Made by a program: the position numbers and the translations under genes. A model generated the notes under the pieces. It was not told the origin of the DNA. It did no database searches and saw nothing but the letters and a program-made list of their open reading frames with translations. Positions 10,501 through 22,197 of a stretch of 64,000 nt of DNA are shown in pieces. Source of the stretch: Dipylidium caninum (taxonomy: Eukaryota; Platyhelminthes; Cestoda; Cyclophyllidea; Dipylidiidae); contig QEYB01000275.1 in assembly GCA_017562135.1 (NCBI GenBank), positions 320,001-384,000 on the forward strand. Direction: 5' to 3'. Every line of letters starts with the position of its first letter. Position 1 is the stretch's first letter.

Positions 10501-13500
10501 GAAACCATTTGGGCACAATGTAAGTAACGAGAAAAAAACGACCAGGAAAGGCATGGGCGTACGACTATCTTCATTGCGACCAAAGTGGGGCATTTCTGAT
10601 AGACAACACATAGACTAAACCAGTCGATAAGTCAAATGAAAGTAAACCAAGTTTTAAACGCGTAACCTTAACATCTAACTGCGCAGCGAAATGCACTGTA
10701 GACTTTTTGGAGGATTTAAACAAGGTACGCTGAACTTAATGCTTAAATTGCGAAGGACTGTAATTTGCCAGCATAAATTATTTAAAACACAACTTAACTT
10801 GCTCACATATGTGTGGGGGACAAAAATTCTTCCTACCTTGTGTTACTAGAACTTTTTTCAATATTGAGTTCGAATTATTTACTCCTTTATATAGCTTATT
10901 ATTTAGTTTTGCATCGGCATTAGCTCCTCTCAGCTTAACGCTAAAGAATATCAAATATTTTAATTTGTCCTGGGATATTTCACTCAATAAATAAATATGA
11001 CGTTTAACTGTAAGTGGTTGTATTTACTGTTAAACGAGAACTTAAGATCCCTGTGTTGCAAATCCTATTAACATTTATCCCTCGGGATAGGCCTTTACCC
11101 AGTGTATGGTGTCTTACTGTTAACTCACCATCAGAGCCAGAGCGTTGAGCTTCGTGGCGCCGTAGAGTGTTAGCCAGGCCATGACACGGATCACCAAGGT
11201 GAGCATGAGATGAGCATGAATGTAATTTCGCAAACACCGAAGGGGTCTAAAATAGGCGGAAAATCATATTGCATGAATGCACTAACCGCATAATTTTCAT
11301 TCACTATTTCCCTTTCCTTTGACGTCACAATATTTTTCCGGTACTTGTAGTCCTTAACTTCTCGCCCATGTTAGTTGTGACAGTTACCTCACGATGGGTA
11401 TGAATTACTGCAGCCCTGTATGAGGGGGAGATTACAGAAAAATAGTGAACTCCCAACCCTCAAACTCTTAGAATCCGTTTGTCTGCAACCACAGTTTAAC
11501 TGGAATCTCTAGGACAGTATGGCAAGTTTTACTCCACTAGCGCCACCCAAAAGTCTTAGGCCCGTTTAATGCAAGTTGAAATGTTTACCACTTCTAGACT
11601 GCAAATAACAATGTTATCTGTGCAAGTAGGTCAGGAGAGAAAGGCATTTTGTTTATTAGATGGATACCCAACAGAAGCATTGGTGGTTTGCCTACTGGGC
11701 TGATCAAAGGGGGCGATGCCTTTTCCTGCACTTTATTTTCGTTGTTTGTCCAGGGATCCGGTTGGCGGACTGGATAAGCTGAAGAAACCATTCAGATAAA
11801 CACCCCCAGTATGTAGAGGAGCGAAAATCCTTTGAATTTAACTATCTGCCGCGACTGGACACATTCATGCTCATTCCATTTGTGAACCTCTGTCTCTGAA
11901 GCATTTTTTGCTCCGCCCTCCCTTGTGCAGCCCTTCGGCCCGCTTTTACCAATGGCTTTGATTAAAACACCGGCAAGCAGTAGAGAAGGAGTAGCAACTC
12001 ACTTGAAACGGAGAAAGATGAAGAGGGCAATGAGGAGGCTGAGAAACGAGAAGCAGTAGCCGGTGCAGAATATTGCTTGTAAGTAAAGCGTCCCTCCATC
12101 TTCCGACACTGTCTCTGTCAGCACGCACGCCGAGTAATCTGTGCGATTGGCCCACACACCTCTGCTGTCACAGGTTCTAGTGGCATTAGCTTAAAAAGGC
12201 GAAAAGTTGTTCGGCTACTTATCACGACTCCGACCTTAAAGCTGCTAACCCACACCGCCACCCCACACGCCTTAGCTCTCTCTCTCTCTCTCTCTCTCAA
12301 CGCCTCTCAAGATTGCATAATCTTGTTTCTGCATACACTCCAACTTGATAAGTACGAAATTCATGCAACCATCTCGAACTGCTTCAAGTCTAACTAATCT
12401 CATGCGACACGCTATTGTACCCCCGGAGGGACGGATAAAACTCGGAGACAAACACCCATTGTCCGTAGTTGTGTGTGCGTGTGGGATGCGAGCTGGAGAT
12501 CGGAAATAAGCCTGTCATATGTGGGCGACGGTGATGCCGTTTTATGCCCAGAGATCGTAGACGGTTGAGCTGGTGGGTGAGGGTAATGGAGAAGGGGATG
12601 TTGGGCACAAAGCTGGTTTGTCACTCCTCTCACGTTGTACACTGGAGACAGCGTTGAAGCGGAGAGAGTTCGCGCTGTCAGACAGCTAACATGTCATTTT
12701 GTCACGTCGGGGAGTGTTGATTCACCAGAATAAGGTGGACATTTAGAAGTGGGAACGGGTGGAAGTCATGAGGGCAAATTTGTCTGTTCCCGCGGCCCAC
12801 GACCTCAGGCTGCATTACTTTGCCCATCCACACGCCTGTTTGAGGCAGGTCACCTTCCCACTCGCCTTCACACTCAACGACTATGGCGTTTCACCTGCCT
12901 TGAAAAAAGTTTCTAATTCTCGCTGCAAGAAAAGTACTTTGCCAGATCACTTTTAAATGGGGTTGAAGTTAGTGGCCGGTTAAAATGTGGCCTTTAAGCA
13001 ATCGTAGAATAAGAGAGGAGAATTAACGGCACAAGTTGACATCGAACTGGGCTTTAGTCCCAGTACTTGATGACAGTCACTCGGAGGATTGTCAACTGTC
13101 ACCAACGCAAGTTGGTCGCTACTGCCAACCGCACGGCCTAGAGATGACGCGGATTTGTTGAGTGTGGCGTTGAGTCCCGAGGGCTCATGGCGCCATTCAC
13201 AGAGCTAAAATCTACGCAACCTCCAGCAGAACCCACCTTCACAGCAAAGGCCGAGCTCCTTCCGGGGCTCTGGGTGGACTAAGCGAGTGGGGACAAGTGG
13301 CAGAGGCCAGTGAAGTTGTGGCCAACATCCGCCGCTGAGTTAAATGCCGCGGCGCTAGACGGTGTGGGGCGTTCCACGGAGTAGCCACAAGAGCAGGAGT
13401 TAATTAATCCAAGTAAGCCCCCAGTAGTCGGAGGGGAGGAAGAAAAATCGCTATCTACTCTGCATCAAGTAGCTCGAGGAGGAAAAAACGGTGGATTGTG

Positions 13501-16500
13501 TGGCCAAAAGATGAGAGCGCACAGATTTTACTCTGTCTGTAATTCGAGACCTCGAACAGACTGTTGGAACCGAAGTATGGGAACAGGGAGTCTGGGAGAG
13601 TTTTCCATAAACGGCGGTAGAAGACTACATTGGCAAGCGACGGACTTGTGGCCGCGCATTCGCCAGCGCGGACCCATCGTCGGCCACCGCGGTAGCCGCC
13701 GTCATGTCCACACTGCCAGAATCTCTACGGCGCACCGACTCGCCCCAAATTGACAGTTTAGAGCCGAAATTTGTCTTTTAAAGCATCGTAGTTCAATGGG
13801 GAGAAAGTGCATTGTTTTCGTTGTTCGCCACAAAAAGTGTTCTGATGCCAAAAATTGCATAATGGGTGGTGTTTATCTAACATTTATTACGCCTCCCTTG
13901 TTAAACTTAACCAAACGCTTTTTGGCCGCCATGTTCAAACAAAATTTGCCGTTGCGATGTGTGAGCGAATTTATTACTTCCACGATTTTAACTTTGATTT
14001 TTACGTCCAAATATTTGTGATAAAAGTGAGGTGCACGCACTTCTTCCTTCTTATTTCGGGCGGTGTTTACTTGTTTTACTACGCTAGCGCCTGTTTATAG
14101 GCGCAATCGCACAAACTTACCTGCTAGATTCCGACGTTGTTTTTGCAGAAACGAGCGATGTTTACTGGGGAAGCATAAAAAGCCTTCCGGTCCTCGTTAA
14201 ACCATGCCACACCCTGAGTGGACAGTTCAGAACAGTGCCTCATGTGGACAAACATGCCGGAGTAGCGCGGCAGTCCAACGCTCCGGCTCCAGCCGCCGAA
14301 GCGGACGAGGTGGAGCCATGAGCCTCAATCTCTTACCACTTAACAAAGAGGCGTTGGCGGCGGTTGGTTAAGCGTATTCCGAGTGGGAAAGAGGCGGAGG
14401 CTTGGCCAAAATATTCGTTTTTCCCTCACCGAGATCGCCCCCCTTGCATACTCGTAGGCCCTCCGCGATCCCAGAAGAAGCCGATTCCCCCCTGCCGCTA
14501 CTTTAAGGGCCCCAGTGCCCGCCATGTCTTGGCACTGGGAGGCGTAAAACCGTAGCGTTTGATTTGCCGCCCCAGGTGATGTGTCGTTAGACAATTACGA
14601 ACACGACCAACTGCCTTAACCCGTCCACCTCTCGCGGGGAGGCTGGTGCCTGGAGGAGCCTCTTCAACCCGCCTAGTCGAGCTCGGTGGACGCCATTTGG
14701 AAGGGTCAGTTGACACCGCCCCAAGCAAACAGAAGGCGGCGCAGCCACGCGACGGAGAATGGAAGCTCGGAATGCGGAGCGCCTCAAGACAAACAGGTTA
14801 TAATCCTCCACATCTGGCACAGCTGCGCACACTTTCTTATATTTATGCTGTAATTGTTCACAGCAGATGGCTAAAGTTGTCATCCTGACAAATGGATACG
14901 ATTGGACACTCGACAGTTAGATGGTGAGGTTTTTATGGGAATACGAACTGCTGTTGAGAGGAGGTTTTGTGCCAAGTCTTCTTAAAGCCCTCCGACATGT
15001 CTCTTGTGAGGAGTGTCTCTTTTTAATTGTCCGCCTAATCGCACCTTCCCCTCGTGGCTGGATGGCCGTGTCCACTGACTGCCAATTCACCGGCGTGTAA
15101 ATTGGAAAATCTCCTGCCTGGGAGGGAGCAGAGTGCACCAATGGCGGTGGAAATCCAACTAACCACCAAAGCTGGTCAAATTCGAAGCCAGGATTGATGG
15201 GATTGAAGGACACAGAGGAGGAAATGCATTCGTCGGACTCGGATCCTCCAGCGCCACAGATTCCAACTGACAAGTGTCAAAAAAGATTTCACTTGGCTTC
15301 TCGCACGGACTGGGTCCGACGTCACTGAGGGTCTACACGAGTAGAAAAGGGACGCTGATCTAACGTTCGCGTCAAGTCGCTGAGGGTGTCCGCAAAAGCC
15401 ACGGAAATGGGTTCATCAGAGCGAGTCTGACGTCACGTGGGGTCATCGCATGTCCTTCGCTTTGTCCCCTCCCCTTCCCCCTCCCCCCTCCCCCGCCAAC
15501 TGCTCTTCCCCCAGTCACCTTCCAGCTGGTGCAAGATGGCTTCGAGTGAAGGCGAAAAGTCCGCCACACAACTGATTAAAGCACTCCACCCATCCACCTC
15601 CTGATTGACGCGACCCGGTAGATCATCGGCCTTTGAGGTGACGACAACCTGTCGAATGATGAGTGGTGACAAGTGTGGTTCGCATGAGCCACACGATGCC
15701 TCGGTCTTGACCTGATGCGAAGGGTGGGGACGCGGGTCGCGGCCTCGAATGGGTGTGGTGGGGTGGGGTGGGTTGGGGTAAGGTGGGAAGGCGAGAGTGT
15801 GGGGGGGGAAAGGAAGGAAGGAAGGAAGGAAGAAAGTAAGAAGAGGGAGGGAGGAGGGGAGAGGGGAGAGGAGGGGAAGAGGAAGAGGAAGAGGAGGGGA
15901 GCGAAGGGGAGAGGAATGGAATGGAATGGAATGAAATGGAATGAAATGAGGAAGAAAGCGAAATAGGCGTGTGTTCATTCTGCCTCTATGCAAATCGACA
16001 GTTGGTTGAAAGACCTTCTCCCATCTCCTCGTCACCTCGTTATCCGCGATACTCACAGGCGATGGCCTTCCTCTCCGACTACACGCAGTCAATGGGACGC
16101 GTGCGACAGAGGTGGGGCGGAGAGAGACGAGACCTTCAACGATTCCCCGCCATGTCACCTGCACACCTCAGTCGCCTTGTCATGACGATTGGTCCATCCT
16201 CGAGAGCTGTCCCCCTCCCCCCGGGTGCCCCTGCCCCACATCCACTTGCCTTGTGTCCTTCCGTTCTGCCTCGTCTGGCGTGGGTGGCGTCGAGTGCGGA
16301 AGCAGTCTCGTCGTGTGAATTGTCGTGTCGCGCGAGGAAAGAGAAAGACAAGATGGTGGTGGTGGTGGTGGTGGTGGAGGAGAGGGAGGAAGAAGAGAGT
16401 GGGCAGGAGTGCGAGCAGGAGTAGGCGGTGTGGAGGAAGTTCAGAGATTCTCTTCTGGACGTGGCAACCAACATGGAGTCGGGAGGAGCCCCACAGTTGC

Positions 16501-19500
16501 CGTTGTTAGTTTCCTTCGTTCATCAGTCAATCTCTCCGTCTGTCTGCCTGTCTGTCTGTTTGTTAGTCTACCTGTCTGGTGGTCTATTCCAGTGGGGTTG
16601 AACGTCGACATCTGGAGGAGCCATCACTTGCAACTGCCTCCCGCTTTCATTGCCTCCTTTTCCTTTCCCTTTCCCTTTGCCTTTTCCTGCCCCTACCCCC
16701 TCGGCCCCACCCTCTGGGTTGTGGGGAGGGGGTGGAGAGCCAGCCTAGGCTCGGTTGTCGTCAGCAGTGGCGTTGGTAGCCGAAGGTGGAGACCAGATGG
16801 CGGCGTGGATGCGAGGCAGCTGGCACGAAGGGGACGCCGTAGTCCCCCTTCACGGTCTCCGGCGTTCGTGTGGTGGGGATGAGGACTCGACGCGTCGTAT
16901 TCGCCCACCCACCCACCCGTCACGGGGGAGAGGTGAGGTGGGATTGACGCGCGCCGCCTTTTGCCGTCAGCGTAGAGGAGGGACGTGGTGTGGTTGGGTT
17001 GACGTGACCTCGTGGCGTGTTTGGGGCCAGAGCAAGGGTCTGTGGGTTTGCCGGTTTGCGGGTGACGAGGCCACTAGACGCGACGTCGACTGATGGCCGA
17101 TGGCCGCACACCTCACTGTGGCCACGTGCGCTGTCTAGTCGGTCTCTCCCCTCAGTGGCGTCTCAGTGCGCTCCATTTCCGTCGGTGTCCTATCATGGCC
17201 TTTGTCCTCGTCCTCGCCTCGTCCTCGATGTGAGGGGAGGGGAGTGGAGGTGACCCGGACTGGACTTGGTTCACTGCGCACCTCGTTTTCTACTGAGGTG
17301 CTACGTGTCGACTTGGTGGTTCGTCAAGCCAGTGAATGTGTGTGGTGGCGGAGGGGAGCAGTGCAGTCTCGACGATCACGTGCACGCGACGGGGAGCTGC
17401 GTGGCTTATCCCGGCGCGAAGCGTCCGATCGCGGCGGGAGTGAGAAGACGTTTGTCGTCGACTCTCAACTCCGAGCCGTGGACCTGATCAGATGCTCTGT
17501 GAAGAGTCGACTTGGTGATGCGATGATGTGGCCGCCGTGGGGGTGGAGTTTGAGCGACTCATCACCGGCTGCGAGTTTTTATCCGGCTGGTCGAGTTTTG
17601 TGTGTAATTTGCGTTTTCATAGACTCAGAATTCTTGAATGCAGCGTTTGCTTTACCTGTTCACTTTTGTCTCACTCGACGACCGTATGTGTGCTTAAAGT
17701 GTTTTGTGAAATATTTAAATCTTGTTATTGTAGCCGTTGCATTCTTTAACCCCTTATAAATTTGTCCATTTTATCATACGCCTCTATCCAAAGCATACTC
17801 TTTTTCGTCTGGCTTGCAGCAACAATCTAACAGAATTCACGCTGTTACCATATTTATGTTTCAAAACTCGTGTTTTTGTATTCCGAGCTTGGGAGACAGA
17901 GACAAATTTTGGCTAGGACGTGAAGGGGATGATGAATGGTGGACGTTCCTCAGCAGGGTAATATTTGCTTCTCCACTCTGGACATCCCCCATTTTACAAA
18001 AAAAACATTCTCGTGATGTCGGGATCTCATTCATATCACCTGTCATTTAAACCGGTGCGGCATTTTCTCCTAGGTAGGCATAATACCGTGAAAATCACAT
18101 CGGCTTTCTGCGCTCATATTATATTCGCCCGAGAAAAGATGATTCCATGTTTAAAATGCTTCGTGAAATATTCAGCATAATTTATATGAGCTTCACCCAC
18201 ATTCAACCATATTTTGGAGTAAGATGTTCCGTAATGTGATATACTTAGGCGACACCTTGTTTCACGATGCGAACGACAGCCTGGTCTGCATGTGTTGTAC
18301 TAACCCAGAGCATAATTCAAAGGTGTAAGTGAATTCCTCACCTAGCAACGCTCCGTGAATTAGCACAATAAGGACGATTGCAACCACTGTGAAGCAAATT
18401 CATTTAAAAATCAGGTCTTTTATAATTTTCAACAGTCAAAGGCAGCTGTATTGGATATTTTATTCTGTTTGAAATTTTTGTCGAAAAACTAACTCATCAG
18501 AACAAACTCGTAAAATATTAAGGTCTTGAAAAATAGTTTAATTAGAAAGGAGCGTTTGAAGTTTACAAAAACGACTAAACTAGGAATAAACCTGCACGGG
18601 CACGACTACCCCCAATTTGGTCAGTAGAATATCCCATCGCCCATTTCAAGTCGCTCAACAGTTGGTGCATAGCCCCGCAACGCTGAAAATGGGTTAAAAT
18701 AAACCCGCCCGGCCCTAATAGCCTTTCATGTTGGAGCCTTAACGGTAACAAAGTCATCGTAATAGAAGGTTGGAAGCGTTATTCCGAGGTATCTTTAGTC
18801 CTGCGAAAGTCTAGAAAGGCGGAAATCGCACCGATTTTGGATACGCGTCCTTTCGCTTCTCTTGCCATCTTTCGCCCATTCTCACTCTCTAGCGACAGGA
18901 GCTGCATTCACAGGAACACTGATGCATTTAACCTCGTTACCATTCACATTCAATGTGTAATTTTTTAAATCACCACTGCTCTTTGATCCAAACCACTGAA
19001 ATGGGTTAGGAAGGGAGGACGGAGTCAAGCGGATACCAAGATATTCACAGAGCTCAAGTAACCTAAGCATCCGACAAAAATGATACCACGACACTGCGCG
19101 GTTTCCGGGTCGCGTCTACAGCCTCCCAGTGTCCAGGAGGCTAACAATAAGCCCCCGTCTACTCTGTTTTGTGAGAGTCAAGGCGGGGGAGCGGGCGAAA
19201 TCGTGGGATGCTGCGACTGTGGTTGATCTTAACTACTCATCCATGGGTAGTAAATGAAGCAATCATTTTGTATTCTACAATTTGAACGAGTTGGATGGAC
19301 AAGCCTCTACCTTCTACACTAGTCTTTCACTAACTGACCTGTCTACTGTAAGCATACTCAATTTAGGGGGAAGGGGATGGCAATAAAAGGGACCCATTAT
19401 AAGGTTGGCACTTTCGAAGAACTAAATTTCAAGTTGTCTTGGCATTCGTATCCATAAAATGCATTAACTGAATGTAAACACGCCCAAATTCTGCTACTGG

Positions 19501-22197
19501 GGGCTGTCAAAATGAAATGGGCTTTCCGACTTGGAAGCGACTTCCCACTAATATGGGACAGGGACCGGCAAATGGACAGGAAAAGGCCTTCCTGAAGAGG
19601 GTTCGAGAGATCAAATCAAAGTAGGTTTGAGAGTTATGGGTTCCAACCATGACGAACGTTGGTGATTTAGGCTCTCGAAGACGCCACAACGATGTGATTA
19701 TAACACCCAAACGCCGACAGCGGGTAGGAAACGAGGGAGGGGCAACGTGAGTTATTTCCCACATGATATTCACCCTTCTCTCTGCCCCGCCCCAGCTATG
19801 TCGTAATCTTTCGTCCACTCCTTTCGGCCCGAGGCACTTGACCACACGGGGAGCAGTTGTCAAGCCGTGGAGAGGAATGGGGTGGACGGGGGACGAAGAG
19901 TTCCCGACAAACGACTTTGCCTGACACCCCCGCCATCATCCACTTCCCCATCAAAACCGCCCGCAGTTTTTACTACGCACCTGCACGCTCTCAACGCTAA
20001 TGCTACATCTTAAATCGCCTGGCCGAGCCCTACTGGGCATTTTGCCGAGTCGGCAAAGGGTATGAAAAGTCGTGCATCATCCATTCCGCTCTGCTTCTCC
20101 CCCCAGTCAGTGCGGAGGGGCTCGGGGGCGTGGTGCGATGCAGCAGAGACTGAGGCGCGATAGACATCTACGCTCCGCGGTCGTTTTACGGTGGTGTGCG
20201 GAGCGTTTGCCTGCATCGCGTTTCCTCCGCACATGGCATTCCCTTATAACCCCTAACATCGCAGCTTTTTTCCCTCGTAAGTTTGCTCCTCTGCCTTTAC
20301 CACGGTAAGAATTTTTGGCTGTATGCTCGTGTGTACATGTGTGCAAAACTGTCCGCTGGATCAACCAACTACTCTTGACGGCGTCCCTAACTTGGTGGCA
20401 GATGTAACCCCCACCGGTGCCTCAATTCGCACCGACTACACCTTCCAAGTCGATTCGGCGACCGCTCACTCCTTCGCCGGTTCCGGCGTTCGTCGCCAAT
20501 TCTCCAGCGTGGTAGAAGTTGCTGCAGCGAGGAGGTTCCCCCAAATTCTGCTTACCCCATTCAGAAGGGAAATGTGGTGGCAAACCCCCTTTTCCCCGAT
20601 GCCCTTCAAGCAGTGTCTGCGGTCCGTACTCCCACCTGATTATCACATGCGAAAAGGACATGCTATGTTGAGTAATAGGCATGTAAGGCGATTTCATAGC
20701 AAGGAGACATTCATTAAAGACCGAGGAGGTTCAGATGGCAGGACTGGTGTCCTCTCCTCCCATCTGTCTCCCCTAAATTGGCGAGAATGTAAACAAGTTA
20801 ACAGACAGAGCCAAATAGAAGCATGGGTAAATAGGGCGTCGCTGAGACAAACGCAGAAAGAAGTCTGTTCTGGTGTGCTCGTCAAAAGACCCACCACCTC
20901 TCATGTAAAAGGCTTTCCGGGCTTAAAGCCCCATCTCAAAGCTCCAATCGCGAGTTGAGTGGGCGCGTGTCGCTGTTCCAAAATCTTGTCGGCTGCCGAG
21001 TCAAACCCCAATTGATATTTGGGGACTAAAAGCTACCTCCTCCTTCCCGTGCCAATTTTTTTAGGAGCTCACCACTTCCCTACCTTCATAAAACATCTAA
21101 TAACTTTGGGGGAAAGTTTTGCCGGCGGCGCTGGAGGAAATGCCAATTCCCGAGAAGCCAACATGCTGGTTTTGCCCGCATCGCAATTACTCGAGCTGCT
21201 CGAAATAATTTTCATTTAGGGAGGTTGAATTTGAGCTTAAAAGTGTAGGCCGCCTTTTGCAGCAAGATCGGAAGGAGTGAAAGAACTCAGAAATTCATTT
21301 TTCGCAGTAAAAAGGTTTCCCACTCCGGATGCATTGTGAGAAGAGGATCGAGTAGCCTGCCTCAATCTGGATTCGGTCTAGAAGAGCTTCCTCGTCACAT
21401 CACGAGGCGAACCAGGTGATTTTCCTGTGGAGCCAAAAGAACTTTCCCCTCACTTCAATCTACCAGACGCAAATTGTGGAAGTAAAGAGGTAACACTGAT
21501 TAGTTCACCAATCGCTCTTGTGCGATCATCACCTCGCACCTCTTGGACACATCAATTCCGTACTGGGGTTTCCTGGAATCCCCAAATGAATCCTTCGTGT
21601 TATACTTCAAAATTCTAATCCATTTGATTGTGAGCAACTTTCACTATTGACTTTGTTTCACCTAAGTGCCCATGTTGATTTTAATATTTCTGCTTTTATG
21701 GTTTATTTCTGCCAAGCTAATTAGTAGTAACCCAGCCAACGATCCGGCGGCTCGACAGTCCCCCTCTCCTTAAGACGTTCCACTTCACGCGATCTTGATT
21801 TTATCTCCCCTCCTCGGGGCTCAGACACAAAATTAACCAGTTAATTAAAAAGCTTCAATCCAATCAATCTCACCTCCTCTGCTGAAAGAAAATCTGTGGC
21901 AGAAACGGAGCGAGAAAAAAACCTCAAAGAACAGTCGTTTCGAGGCGAATTTTGCACTCATGTTAACATCCACAGTGGCCTGGGAGGCAAATGCGGGCAG
22001 TAAGTATCGATTTCCACTAATTTTACGTGAGGTGGCTTCGATCGATACTTATTGAGTTTGAGTGAATGACTCACACAGAGCGTTGTAGGTGGCGCCTTCG
22101 AAGGAAGCCGGGCAGGCGAGATAAACCGTTGACTCGGGTAACGCGGGCGGCCAACACATAACGCCATCGTAGACGGCCGGGCAGTATTCGGTGACAC
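4521..22197 (-). CDS. Class B (secretin-family) neuropeptide/hormone GPCR, 5' exon missing
   Basis: Ten exons on the minus strand: 22077-22197, 12003-12176, 11129-11246, 8836-8989, 8650-8711, 8509-8550, 8205-8317, 5879-6008, 5504-5618, 4521-4858. Phases agree throughout and give 454 residues plus an unseen N-terminus. Exon 1 carries the hormone-binding domain (YCPAVYDGVMCWPP, then ACPASF). Exon 2 completes it (GVWANRTDYSACV) and holds TM1. Then follow TM2 (RCLRNYIHAHL), TM3 (CWMFVEG), TM4 (FGWGVP), TM5 split over two exons, TM6 (KACLMLIPLLGIPQV) and TM7 (QGFWVALIYCFLNEEV), and a Ser/Thr/Pro-rich tail ending PDGM. Such receptors bind peptides through the extracellular domain and signal through G proteins at the plasma membrane. 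TM6-TM7 most resemble CRF/DH44 receptors, but the ligand is not determinable. The usual TM3-start cysteine was not found, so a small exon between 8990 and 11128 could be missing. Confidence 0.9.
6529..6571. repeat. GAGGAC short tandem array
   Basis: Tandem GAGGAC/GAGGGC hexamers inside the left repeat copy. The right copy keeps only a shortened version near 17208-17230, so this array differs in length between copies. Confidence 0.75.
7598..7626. repeat. ATTCC/ATTTC pentamer run
   Basis: Tandem CATTCCATTT-type units. The equivalent GGAAT-type run in the other copy lies at about 15912-15949. Confidence 0.75.
8990..11128. other. Receptor intron between TM2 and TM3 exons
   Basis: 2.1 kb of AT-richer sequence. 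No exon with the expected TM3-start cysteine was recognised, although family structure makes a small one possible. An 84-codon minus-strand frame at 10231-10485 has no receptor-like features. Confidence 0.5.
12177..15437. other. First part of a 9.9 kb receptor intron
   Basis: No supported gene. It holds a (CT)n run at about 12281-12299 next to the exon. Several small open frames on both strands (for example 13496-13753 plus and 14917-15273 minus) carry no recognisable motif. Confidence 0.5.
15438..17434 (-). repeat. Right copy of the inverted dispersed repeat
   Basis: This lies in the large receptor intron between the hormone-binding-domain exon and the TM1 exon. It is inverted relative to 6331-8080 and nearly identical along most of its length. 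It is longer mainly because of about 200 extra bases at about 16762-16965. It keeps the same simple-sequence blocks (GGAAT run about 15912-15949, GGT run about 16353-16377). The frame at 15969-16424 is shared with the other copy, but the visible differences change amino acids, so I do not treat it as a protein gene. Confidence 0.85.
16762..16965. other. Extra segment inside the right repeat copy
   Basis: The left copy passes directly from its CCTAGGCTGGCTC region into the CTGACGGCAA/AGAGGAG region. In the right copy about 200 bases intervene, and a GTCAGC-type hexamer occurs at both edges. It could be an insertion here or a deletion in the left copy. Confidence 0.55.
17435..22076. other. Remainder of the 9.9 kb receptor intron
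   Basis: No supported exon. A 211-codon plus-strand frame at 20323-20958 has no recognisable domain and is treated as chance or as an old repeat. Confidence 0.45.

Noticed and set aside
15969..16424. 151-codon frame conserved in both copies of the inverted repeat
   Set aside because: The visible differences between copies are mostly amino-acid changing and the frame runs into a trinucleotide repeat, so there is no sign of selection on a protein.
20323..20958. 211-codon plus-strand open frame inside the large receptor intron
   Set aside because: No recognisable domain, no splice-site support at its ends, and composition not clearly protein-like. Likely chance or repeat-derived.
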